Positions 21,827-32,530 of a stretch of DNA of 51,897 nucleotides are shown here, piece by piece; within the stretch, counting starts at the first letter, position 1, and each line of letters begins with the position of its first letter. The notes below the pieces were generated by a model. It searched no databases and was not told the DNA's origin. It worked only from the letters and a program-made list of their open reading frames with translations. Source of the stretch: Klebsormidium nitens (Eukaryota > Streptophyta > Klebsormidiophyceae > Klebsormidiales > Klebsormidiaceae). The translations under genes were made by a program, and so were the position numbers. Location of the stretch: positions 1 to 51,897 of the forward strand of contig DF237557.1 in the NCBI GenBank assembly GCA_000708835.1, written 5' to 3'.

Positions 21827-24800
21827 ATGGGTGAGTGGCTGGGGGCTCCTCTACCCTCTGAGGTACAGGATCCATGTGGTTGGTTGCAGCATGGCGGTCC
21901 TGTCAAGGGCGGCCCGTCTTGAGTCGTTAGTTATTGCCTTGTGGTAAGGAAAGGGCTAGCCTTTCCGAAAGTATAGGAGCCTGACCCTGTTCGAACGGGA
22001 GCTCCGAAGGGCTGTAGCCAAGCTCTTGGGTATTGGTTTGAAGGTCTGTCGACAGCATTTTCTTGTGGAAGGAAGGTATCCTGGTTTGAACGGGTCACCA
22101 TCTCGCTTTCTGTGCATACACGGTGTAACAAATTGGTAATGGTTGTGAACAAGTTTTTGTTGCTCAGCGGGGCAAGGGGCTCGGTAGAAGCCCGGAGCCA
22201 CACCAGATTGTGAGCAAGTGATGCGAAGTTGTATGGTGCCCACAGATTGAGCAGACAGCTCATCAAAGCTTTCATTGGGCAGTCTCTATATCCCTACAGC
22301 TCTGAGTATAAATGTGGATTAGGCTCTTGACATGCAGTTGAGTAGATGATATGGTAACGGTGCCATGGTCGAAACTTATCCAAGCGTTTACACCTGAGTG
22401 TAGTGTACCGACTCTGCAAAGCCTGTAACAAGAGGCCCACGATAACGTGGGCTGAACACTTCCGGCAAACTTGAGATGGGTTTTGGTACAGGGCACTGTG
22501 CCTCGCACAATTGATAAGCAGTTAAAAACAAAAATGGCCCTGATATAGGTCGCAGAGGGCACGATTGGTTTTGATTCGCTTCTTGCATACAGCTCATGAC
22601 AACTCATAGATAAGTTGGCCTCTAGCTCCACTTTGGGCCACTCTTGATGGCGCCTCGGCCTGATTGCTAGCCTGAATGTAAGGTTCCTTTAGGCAGCCGG
22701 TGTTGGGGGAGAGTCAACCGCTCCGGAAGGCAGGACTGGCCGCTGGGAACTGCCAAGACAGTTTGTCTACAGTTTGTCAAAGGGCTTGCCAGTATAGCGG
22801 TTTCTTTTCTGATCAAGTACTTCATTCTGATGCAGCCAAGATCAAGCCCCATGAGTTGAGGTCCAAGTCCAAGACGGACCTGCTCAACCAGGTGAGGGCG
22901 GCCTCTCTTCGGGGTTGCACTTACGATAGGATGGCGGGCATCCTTGTTTTAGGCACATGCGTTTGACAACTGGGTCTGGCTGGGTTTCGTAACCGTGATC
23001 GCGGCACCATATCTTGGGGATGTAGTGTCAAGACAGTGACTCCTATTCGTTGAACGTCCTCGGGAAAACTCTTAAGGAGCAGGTTGACAGCAGAGACCCT
23101 TGGTGGATGAGTTGAAGTGTTGTGGGGACTTTTTCATTAATGTATGCGGCGGACCTTCGGACGTGGGCCGGGGAAAGCCTCACCCTTAGAAGATTTTCTT
23201 CATCTTCATGTGGCGCCAACGATTCGTACACAAGTACAGCATCCTTTCCGGTCTCTTTCAGTGGCCTGCCAAATTCTAGATAGGGAAGAGAGAACGTTGC
23301 ACTTGCCAGCGCAGCTGCTCTATTCCCCATGACTGTGTCTGGGTTGTTGTAGGCATACCCTTCTGGGCCACTTTTGAGGCCTCGACCTTTGGCATCAAGC
23401 TTCTGCTCTAGCAAGCGGACTCTAACGCGTTTGTATTCTGAAGAGTACAAATTGTCTGATCTTTAGGTGTGTTGCGTTGGCTTTGCCGCGTTGAAGGTGT
23501 ACGTGCGCAAATAGTCTGACTTACATCTCCATTGGTAGATCTGGATAAGAGTGGACTACAGAATTCATGGGTTGGAATCCTAGTTTCTCCAGCGAATGTA
23601 CAAGATTGCGGCTGTCATCGTCCCGTCCAGATGAAGTGGGCTTTGCCTTTTGTCAAGATCTTTACGTGCTTCATGGACAACGAAGGCACACGTGTATGTG
23701 GACAAAGAAGGCACAAGTGCACGCTCTCTTGGCAACGGCACGAACTGGTCCTGACATCGCGGTTTGCGTTGGTGCAGCTCAAGGAGCTGAAGACGGAGTT
23801 GGCTGCCCTCAGGGTCGCCAGGGTCACTGGAGGAGCCCCCAACAAGCTGTCCAAGATGTGAGTAGCATCTTCAACCGAACTTACCTCGGGTTCGCGTTGG
23901 TTCGTTCTCGACTGATCTTGCATCCGGCGCTTAGCTCGACGAGCTTCGACCAAACCTTTTGAAGCTTGCCGGTGGAGTGAATTGCCCTTTGTTCGAAGAA
24001 CCATTGGGCATCATGTTCGGTCCACCTTCTGCGATCAATTGCAGGCAATTACATGCCGAGTCTGGCGCTCAGATCGTTTTGGTTGAGTGCACACGGCCTT
24101 TTTGGCAGCTCGCTAATTGTCAGGTTGATCAAAAGGCCAGCAGAAGTGCTTGATACTGCCTGCGAAGGGCGCTGGCTCTGGCGACTGCTTTAGAGCTAGA
24201 GTTTCCTGAAAATTCTTGCATCACATCCCCTCTGAGCCTCCTTTTGCCGTTCGTGCAGCAAGCTGGTGCGGTTGTCAATCGCCCAGGTGAACACGGTGAT
24301 CAGCCAGACGCAGAAGAAGGAGCTGCGCTCTGCGTTCAAGGGCAAGAAGTACCTCCCCCTCGACCTCAGGACCAAGAAGACGCGCGCCATCCGGAAACGC
24401 CTCACCAGGCACGAGGTGCGCGCACCATCTACCGCATCTGAGGGTGCACTTGTGTTTGTGTTCCTTGGTGGAAACGCCTTGTGTGCTTCGATGCAGCTTA
24501 TGCCTATCAGGCAGGGACTGTTTGTGTGCTCATTCTTTGTTCGTGTAACTCTATTTCATGTAAGGGGCGGCTCTGCACAGGGGATGGATGCTGTAGACTT
24601 TTTGTCGTCCTGCGGGTGGAAGGTTGCCGTGCCCTCAAGAATCTGATTCTGGAGTATCTTGGAGGGCGTCAGATTGCGACCTTTGGATTGGGAGGTTTTC
24701 AATTAGACGGAGGTGTCTATATACAAATCTTGCTGCATCTGCTTCTCTTGGGATGCATTGATTGTTAGACAGTGTCTTATGGTCGGTTGCTGAGTGGATC

Positions 24801-24891
24801 TCCTCTTATTCTGCAGGCCTCCCTGAAGACTGCCAAGGAACAAAAGAGGGCCGCTTATTTCCCCCAGAGAAAGTACGCTGTCAAGGCTTGA
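21827..24891 (+). CDS. RPL35: 60S ribosomal protein L35 (uL29), 5 exons
   Basis: Exons: 21827-21830, 22836-22891, 23778-23857, 24259-24415, 24817-24891; product 123 aa, the usual length. Only ATG plus one base is in exon 1, so the start is split from the body by a 1-kb intron, a common arrangement in ribosomal protein genes. The reading [72 protein letters not shown] and a C-terminal [11 protein letters not shown] match the eukaryotic L35 family throughout, closest in feel to plants. It sits at the peptide exit region of the large subunit. It is head-to-head with PRP3 and convergent with the RBR gene. I looked in the introns for snoRNA boxes and found none I could support. Confidence 0.97.
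22435..22452. repeat. Perfect 7-bp hairpin in RPL35 intron 1
   Basis: GCCCACG, a 4-nt loop and CGTGGGC form a short GC-rich stem in the long first intron. No conserved snoRNA boxes flank it, so its function is unknown. Confidence 0.6.
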
Positions 24892-26216
24892 AGTCGTAAA
24901 ACATTGTTTTCCGCTCGATCACCTCCTCTGTCGGCTCCCTGGTCGCTCCTGCATGCATGCTGTGCTCTTCCATGTTGTCCTGGCGTTCTTTGATGATCAG
25001 CCATCGTTGTATGGCCGGGGCTCTGGGTCCTCAAGTCCGGTGTTGTACGCTTGACTGCGATTCTCTGCACGAAACCCGTGGGACGGGACAAGGGTCCGCT
25101 CATGCACGTTGAGCACCTACACGATGAGGTTGTGCCGGGGTCTGGTCACGTGGGGCCTTGGAAGCACTTTACTTGGGAACTTGCCAGGCACGGCCGCCTG
25201 CTATCATGTAAGCATGCCCGCTGAAAAGAGCTGATGCATGTGGATGCCAATCTGTATCCGTGTATGCGGCAGCCATGCAGCTAATATATCCGATCCTTTA
25301 AGGTACTGACGTACGCAAGCACGGCTGCGTGGTCGGAAGTACGTTGGGCTGGCGCCATTAAGAATTAATTTTGGCATGTTTTCCGTATACATAGAAGAAA
25401 AAAGTGTACATTACATGGTTCAACGGTTTAGCTCCGAGTGCAACTTAGCATATAATCGATGCATTTGCAGTTTTTGTTGAGAATATTGCGCATGTGCCCG
25501 TCGGTGCTCAGACGGTGCACGGGCCTGGCTTGCATTGCTTAACGTAACCTGTTACATGGCCGTACCCGGCATCCATACTGTGCGCTGTGACATTGAATAG
25601 TAAGCGGCTATAACTTCTATATATATGTACCGCCGTGTAACCAGCAAGAATAGTCAACGAATGACTGTCACTACGTGTACGGCAAATGGTGAAATGAGTA
25701 CCGTTAACGTGCAATTTGGATGGCCGTCTCATGCGCAGGCATGCTCTCAATCCGAAATTCCTTAACTTAGTAACGAAGTCGGCCGCGCGCAGCCTGCCAC
25801 TCAATTCGACCATAAGTTTGGGCCCAGCCGCCCGGCACTGCAAGGCTAGCTTACGTCCTCGGTACAGGAGGAATGTAACGTAGCTTGTGATATGTTAACA
25901 ATTAGCAATTAGCAATTGCCGCTTTGAGTACGCGTGTTCCATAGTATTGGTTGGAACGCTACGTTCTACGAGCAAGTCGATTCGTTCAAGTTGCGCTGAG
26001 TCACATCGATTAGAATGCAGACGCAAGCTAGCTGAGCCTGCATCGAGTCAGATGCTCATCTGAAAGAACCGTCCTTTCCTGTCATTACATAGATCAACAT
26101 TCTCCGTCGATCTCCGTGAATAATCATTCCTATTGTTACATCATCCGACTCTTTCATACTGTATGCATGCCGTCTTAATGGTCAGCGATTGGCAACCCTG
26201 CGCCGCGCAGCCAAGT
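24892..26216. other. Convergent spacer between RPL35 and RBR gene
   Basis: No gene is supported. After the RPL35 3' UTR (to about 25150) comes an AT-richer tract dense in short palindromic words such as GCATGC, GATC, AATT and GGCCGC, ending near 26150. No element ends or long open frames were found. Confidence 0.5.
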
Positions 26217-29200
26217 TCACATAAAGAGCCCGCATTTGCAGCCGGGCGTGCCGTGAGCATTGGTGGTGCTCCCTGTGATGTCGAGGTAGGCCGCGCCGCA
26301 CTTGTAGCAAAAGCCCGCCCCGCACTTGCACCGCATGAAGTTGCACCCGTTCTTGCGCTCGATCATGTTGTGGCACCTGGACACACACCCAAGCATGAAT
26401 GTTGAGCACGAGGGAATGGCCTGCGTGATGCTAAAGTTGACCGGATCGAAGCCTTACTTCTTTTCGCAGAACTCACGGAAAGGGAATTCTAAGACAGACA
26501 GCTGGAACGAGCTCCGAGCTGGGCGCTTGAGACAAATATAAAGTAAGGCCAGAGCGTCGTCATGAGAGGGGTTGAAATTAGAGTGAAAAGCGAAGAGCGG
26601 GGTTCGTCCACAGGCTTCAGCACCTTAGCCCCACTCTCGATATCCCGGATTATCCGGGAGACTCAGCTTTTGCCGCTTGCTTTTCGAAGCAATCCTCTCG
26701 CAATTCAGACCTCGCAAGAATCAAGAGCACAGTCCTCGCCTCATGATCGCGGTACGGGTGTACGTAAGAAGGTGTGTCTCGTCACGTCGTTTGGCTTCTA
26801 CATACTCGACTCTGAGAACCACGATTTTTTCAGACCTGATTTTGCAAAGTTTAAACAGTACTAAGCTCTTCAGATACTTTGCCAGATCAGCAGAGCCGAT
26901 GTCCACGACGGCGGAGTGTAACACCTCAAACCGTAAGAAAGCGCAGGCGGCTGTGAATAAGTAAGGTGAGACTCCTTTCGCCGCGACTCGCAATTCTCTG
27001 ACCGCAACGTCCACGTCGACAAAGTTAGGGCGAGAAGGGGCGCAAAAGCACGAACTTGCGATTATGGTTCGCGGCTGGCTAGCGGGGTGTGCTCACTTGG
27101 GGCAGGGCTTCCAGTGTTTCTTTTTGGCGAGCACGTGCAGCGGCTCGTCCTCCTTGGCGCTCTGGAACTGCGCGCACGTCTGATCCGCGTGCCACGCCAC
27201 GCGGCACTCCCGGCAAAACACGCGCCTGCAAGCGGGCAACGGCAGTCAGGTGGGGCTCCCTCGAATTGGGCCGAGGATTGGCGACACTGCACGACCTTCT
27301 TATTCTCAAATCTGAGGTCCTTATCCGAGCTAACGAGAGACGCCTGGAGCGGGAAGATTTGTCACGTTCTCGAATCTCAAACCGTACATTCGAGATAGCG
27401 AGGGACGTCTGGAGCGAGATGATTGGTTCAGCGGGTAAGTTTGACAGAGTGATCATCGAACCGGTGTGAATAGGGGTATCCAGCACCTTGAAGACCGCTG
27501 CAGCCGTTTGGAATCGCCACGGAAGTGGCCTGACGATTTGTAGCGGGCTCAATCTATGTCGTCCAAACGGCAACTTGGGCAGACATGTAGGCAGAGCAGC
27601 AGGGTCACGTCCATAAAGAAGAGAGAAGACCCCAAACAATGCAATCAAAAGAAGCGAAGCCCTTTCGTGGCCTCACTTGCAAGAAGCGCAGATGGAGTCG
27701 GGCCCCCTCTCATCCTCGGCGCAGTCCATGACAGCAGTACAACCATCGAAGGGGCAGTACACCTGGCGGATGACAGGGATTGAAGTCAAGCATTTGTAAC
27801 GGTTACGGCAATCTCGATGTGGTAAAAAGCAGGGAGCACTCAACCGTCATACAGCGGCCATGGGTGATTTGCGCAGCCGGCAAGCCTGCCTCAGGAAGTT
27901 CTGGCTGCTAACCAGGCTGACTACCAGACATGAGTCTTAGGTTCCTGAAGAGGTAACCGGCCGTCAATTTCGTTCCGTTGCTGGTTATCGTCCAAGTCTG
28001 GTGATTGGACGTAGACTTACTTTCTGACCAGCCCATAACCAGCCCAAAACCATCCATGGTCAATGGCCAAAGGTTCCTGTAAGCGGTGATTAACCGCAAT
28101 GGACAAAAGACCACAGCCCTGCTACGAAGCAAAGTGTTTTGCAGTAACCGCCGCCGGAGTTTGTGTCAGTCGACGTACCTTGGTAGTGATGCTGGCCTCG
28201 GCGAGCAGCTGCAGGTAGACCTGCGTCTCCTTGTCGCCCAGCAGCCACTCCACGTTCTCGAACGGAAACACGGCGGGGCAGCCCTCGGACGCGCGCGTGC
28301 ACGGGATGCGGGGCGTGCGGTCGTCCATTACCTGCGACAGGGGAAAAGCGAGGGTGAAAGCTGCCAATTTTGCTGAAGGAAGGTGGTTTTCAGCGGAGGG
28401 TTTTTCAGAAAAGAACTGCCGAACGTGCAGTTACAAACGTCGACCTGAGGGTTTGAGTGTTTAGCCAAAGACGGTGATACAGGGAGGTAAAGGTCAGTGG
28501 AAAGAACAACTCCGCAAAAAGGTGGAGAACTTAGAAACTTGGAGCAAGAAAAAAATTGAATCGCATGCCAAGAACACAATACGGTCGCCGTTTGAACACG
28601 TGCACGCTTCGTCCTCAGGGACGTCATGGCTGTTGACATCTTCGTTCTGAACCACTTGGCCGCTTATCCCAACGACGAGCTGGAAGCTGGGACGTTGACG
28701 TATTCCAAAACCTCAAAGTTGCACAGACGGCAGCTTTACTGGGCTGTCCATGCTTTTACGCTTTCACTCGACTTTCACCCGGCTCTCAGAACCGGGAACA
28801 TCTCCATGCAGATGAACTTCATTCTCGTGTTCAGCTGAATCATCTCAATATGGAAGAAAGGTGTTATGAAGTTTGTACCGGACCGCCGTCTTGATAGGCT
28901 AGACTGTTTCGAGCGCCAGGGCAGTCAGGGACCGGGGCCCCACCTTGACTGTGGCGTACTGTCGCAGGCAGTCGATGCAGTGCCAGTGGGAGCACGTGCC
29001 AGGTGGCAGGCCAGGGGCAGGGGAGTCGGGACCTACAGGAAGCAGCCGGGCTTTGTGATTAACCCTTTGCTCTACGGTAGATAAAGACGAAGGGTCTCTC
29101 AGTGCCTGAGGAGAAGCTGGGAAGAGAACGAAAGGAGGCTTGCACGGCAGCCGTCCGCGGGTGCAATACTTTGGAGCACGAACTGTCTAGCGACGCTGTT

Positions 29201-31714
29201 GAACGACAGTCATGCAGATAGCTTCTCGATCTTACAGCGCTGGGGCGCCTTGCTTACCTGCGGCCTCCTCTCCGTTTCCCCCGTCCTCCATTGCAGTAGT
29301 GTCGTCCGCCGCCACGCAGGGAGCGATGCAGTCCTTGGTGGCCACTTCCTCCAGGCAGATGCTGCAAGACGAGGTAAAAGCCAGAGAAGGGGGGTCGCCT
29401 TGAATCCAGGAGGGGGAAAGCCTCGCAGCTTGGCACTCTTTGACGGTAGTGCTCCTTCTAACGGACTCTCAGCGAGGTAAGCATCGGGCGTTCAAAGCTC
29501 TGCTTTTCTGGAATACAATCTAGGCTTCATCGAAAAACGATGCTTGTTTCAGAAGCAGCAAGAAAATATAGCCGTACTAATCACTTGAAGACAATCAAAA
29601 GCTTTGGATGTGATCATCCTATGCCAAGCAAGACCCTGTGTCACGACACTGAGAGAGCGCAATGCTCACGAGTTCCTTTGACAGGTCCTTCAAACTCTGG
29701 GGGTAGCATCCAAGCAGCACGCATCTCAAACGAGGCACTTTCATGACAAAGCCGGAGTCAGGGGTTAGCGCCCAGCGTACCAGCACTCGACGAGCTGGTC
29801 CTGCTCTGTTGCCGCAGGCCAGCCGTTGTCTCGCTCTAGTTGCTCCGCCATCTCCTGGTCAAACTCCTCTTGCAGGCTGGCGCTCAGCCGCCGGTCGAGC
29901 TCCGTATCACGGTCCTCCTGCGCATACGCCGCATACACCGCCATCGCCTCTACCTCGCCCTGCAAACTCTCCAACTCGAGGTCGCCCAGAAAGGGCCCAG
30001 ACTCCAGAAGCAGCAGCCGGATGTTCTCCAGCCTAGTTAGCAGGGGCTGGTGAGCGGGGTCTGCGTCTTGCATAAGCAGCTGGGCAGTCAACGCGTCTTG
30101 CTTGTCGAACAGCTGCTGGACGGCCGGGGGGAGGGGCGCTCGCGGGCGGTGCCGGTGGAGCACTAGGGGGGCGGGCTCCGCTTCGTCCACCTCGAGGTCT
30201 GCAGAAGAGATGGGCAAACTTTGTGGGAGCATTCAGGCAGAGGTCTACAGGACGTGTGCGGGAAGGACAAGTTGCGACAAGACCGCTCCAATAAGCTCAA
30301 CCCTGTTTTTAACCAGGTTAAAGTCCACCCGGGACCTCCATTTGTTCGGTGGTTGGCTTTGTCACTCCATGGTGAAGAAGACGTGACCAGCAACACAACC
30401 CTAATGTGAACCTAGACCCTGAACAATAACCGTACTTTTACCAACATGATCAGTGGTAAATTCCGAATCTAGGTAATGGGTAATCTTCAAGCCAAAGATA
30501 TAGTCACAGGCCTTTTGACTGCTTCTTTCGACCTCAGATTCCCACCCTGCCCTTAGCAAATATAGTCGCAAGCTCACCCTGATCTTGTTCTAGATGCCCC
30601 ACTGCAGGGGGATCCCTCTCCTCCAACACTGTCGCGGGCTCTCCGCTTGTCCCCAAAGCCCCGCCTGCCTCCACCATTTGAGAGCATTTTCCATTAGAGG
30701 GTCCAGCCTCACCGCGCTTAGATGCACCTTCTTCCAGTGTCCCTCCGACAGGCGTACGTTCTGTTGTGGGGATCGCAACTGCAGTCAGAATCTGATGAAG
30801 CCGGCCCACCTGGCTACCACAACTCTCTCCGCCACCAGAATGATGTTCGTTGCTGGCAGGTGCCACCAGGGGGCTCCCCCGCTGTGCCTGGCAGCGGGGA
30901 GGGCAACAGCCGCTAGTATTTGGTCGTACTTGCTCATGGGAATGTGTGGGCTGTCTTCTCCGGAGGGGTTGTCAGGAAGCTCATGTGCCTTTCCCTTCAA
31001 CTTCGACTCTTGTTTCAGATCACACTGTGGAGGCTCAACTGCCACTGTGTTGATGTGACAGCTGCCTGTCTGCTGAGTGTCAGCCCCCCTGGCTGCTGCC
31101 CTGTCACTGTGAAACTCAGTGTCCGTCCCAGTAGGCACTGTCAGTTTCCCCATCTGATCTACCCCCTGAGGGGTTGCTGGAGAAGGGAGTGCACAGCTCC
31201 CCTCTCGCTCGCCCACCTGCTCCAACACACCCACCGCTTGCTCCTCACCGCTGCCACTCTGTTGAGCCAAAAGTCGATCGTGTGTGCCTTGCGCAACCAC
31301 ACCTTGCCCATGTGCACCTCGCTCCTGATCACCATGGTTCACACGGCGGCGATGTGTAACATCCAGACCAGCTCGACCCCATTGCTCAGCTGGGGCTATG
31401 CCAGCGCCGCCTGCTTGTTCGGCCAGTAATGTCAGCACAGCCTTCCCCTGGGGAGGATGCCCAGGGTTGGTCTGGGGAGCTTCTGGGTCCGCTGTGGCCC
31501 CCGCAGGTGCGGCAAACAGATTTGGGTAAGGCCCTGCTTGACCCCTGTACAAATTTTGAGCAAGGGAAAGGGGCACCACGGTTGCGCTGGGTTCCAGCTC
31601 TTCACGGGGACTGTGGCCCTCATCAGACCAGTCAAATTCTGCATCATTTGTGGAACGCTTCTTTGACTGGATCAAGGACTTGGCCTTGGCCTTAACTTTG
31701 GCCCAGGAAGGCAT
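26217..31714 (-). CDS. RBR (RING1-IBR-RING2) E3 ubiquitin ligase, about 9 exons
   Basis: Exons (minus): 31714-about 30930, about 30852-30578, 30198-29781, 29361-29258, 29032-28944, 28331-28179, 27762-27677, 27225-27097, 26376-26217; about 732 aa. All junctions keep frame; that between the first two exons is uncertain. RING1 begins ECCICLEE at the 29781/29361 junction and continues with CSHWHCIDC and IPCTRASEGC. IBR: VYCPFDGC, ICASCKRVFCREC, AWH. RING2: CPKCHNMIE, then NGCNFMRCKCGAGFCYKC; the Cys of NGCNFM is at the expected thioester-forming catalytic position of RBR ligases. The last segment (H...C-x-C) ends GLFM just before the stop. The N-terminal half (MPSWAKVKAKAKSL...) is Gly/Pro/Ala-rich and probably disordered, followed by a helical acidic region encoded by 30198-29781. 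The substrate and RBR subfamily are not identifiable. Confidence 0.85.
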
Positions 31715-32530
31715 TTTTTGAACTGAGCGGTCAACAACATGTGGAGAAAACTGCGCGCTCAAGATGTGTGCGATGCCCGCGCATTGCTTTTAGTGCTTTG
31801 TTTTTGTGCAGCGCGTGACGCAACGGAAACCTTCTTTCGCGACGGTTGTCTAAGCATTCCCTTCAGTCCCACTTATTGAGTTCCTGTCTGCAGGTCGAAC
31901 CTGGCACCAACATGCCCACAAAACCCTTCTCCCAAACAAGTTCTTCCCATGGAATTGCCAGGACGATGTTCCTTAGGGAGCAAACAAGTTCTTCCCATGG
32001 AATTGCCAGGACGATGTTCCTTAGGGAGGACTGTGGTCGTACATGTTGCTGCAAAGCTGCTAAATCTGCCAAACTTGAACAAAACCATTTGTAAAGACGG
32101 CCTGATGGACCGTAAGTCACGGTGCATGCATGCTACACACCGTATACCTATAACGACGCAGAAGGAGGGATCCCTCATGCGCAGAATTTTGCTGCCGGCC
32201 GCTTTTCAACTCGCGTGACGGGAACTTGTAGGGGCTGGCACATTGGCTGGGGCGGTCGACCCGTTTGAGAAAACGGCAGCGGCAACGCCTGGAGTAGGAA
32301 CTCCCCCTGGAATCTTACCATATCGCGGGGGTACGTACCTTCAACTTCCCCTTGGGCTTTTGAAGTTCGAGATTGATCAGTCTTTCCTCCTCCAGCTTTC
32401 GGAGTTTAAGCTAGAATCCGTAAGAGAGCAGACCCTTGAAGTTTAAAACCTTTTAGCCAAAGCGCCAGCAGAGCCAGAATCTGTTCTGTGCACCGCGCAG
32501 GGTGGGCCAGACTTGCAGCGCTGTGCAGCA
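31715..32530. promoter_or_regulatory. Divergent promoter region RBR ligase / SLC25A38-like
   Basis: An 816-bp interval between two outward-facing starts. It carries a perfect 48-bp direct repeat (31933-32028). No other gene is seen. Confidence 0.5.
31933..32028 (+). repeat. Perfect 48-bp tandem duplication
   Basis: Copies 31933-31980 and 31981-32028 appear identical; each contains CCATGG and ends TTCCTTAGGGAG. It lies about 220 bp upstream of the RBR ligase start, so it may duplicate regulatory sites. Its lack of divergence suggests a recent event. Confidence 0.93.

Noticed and set aside
30594-31429. Long plus-strand frames opposite the first RBR exon
   Set aside because: They lack domains and splice continuity; the minus-strand frame joins in phase to recognisable RBR exons.
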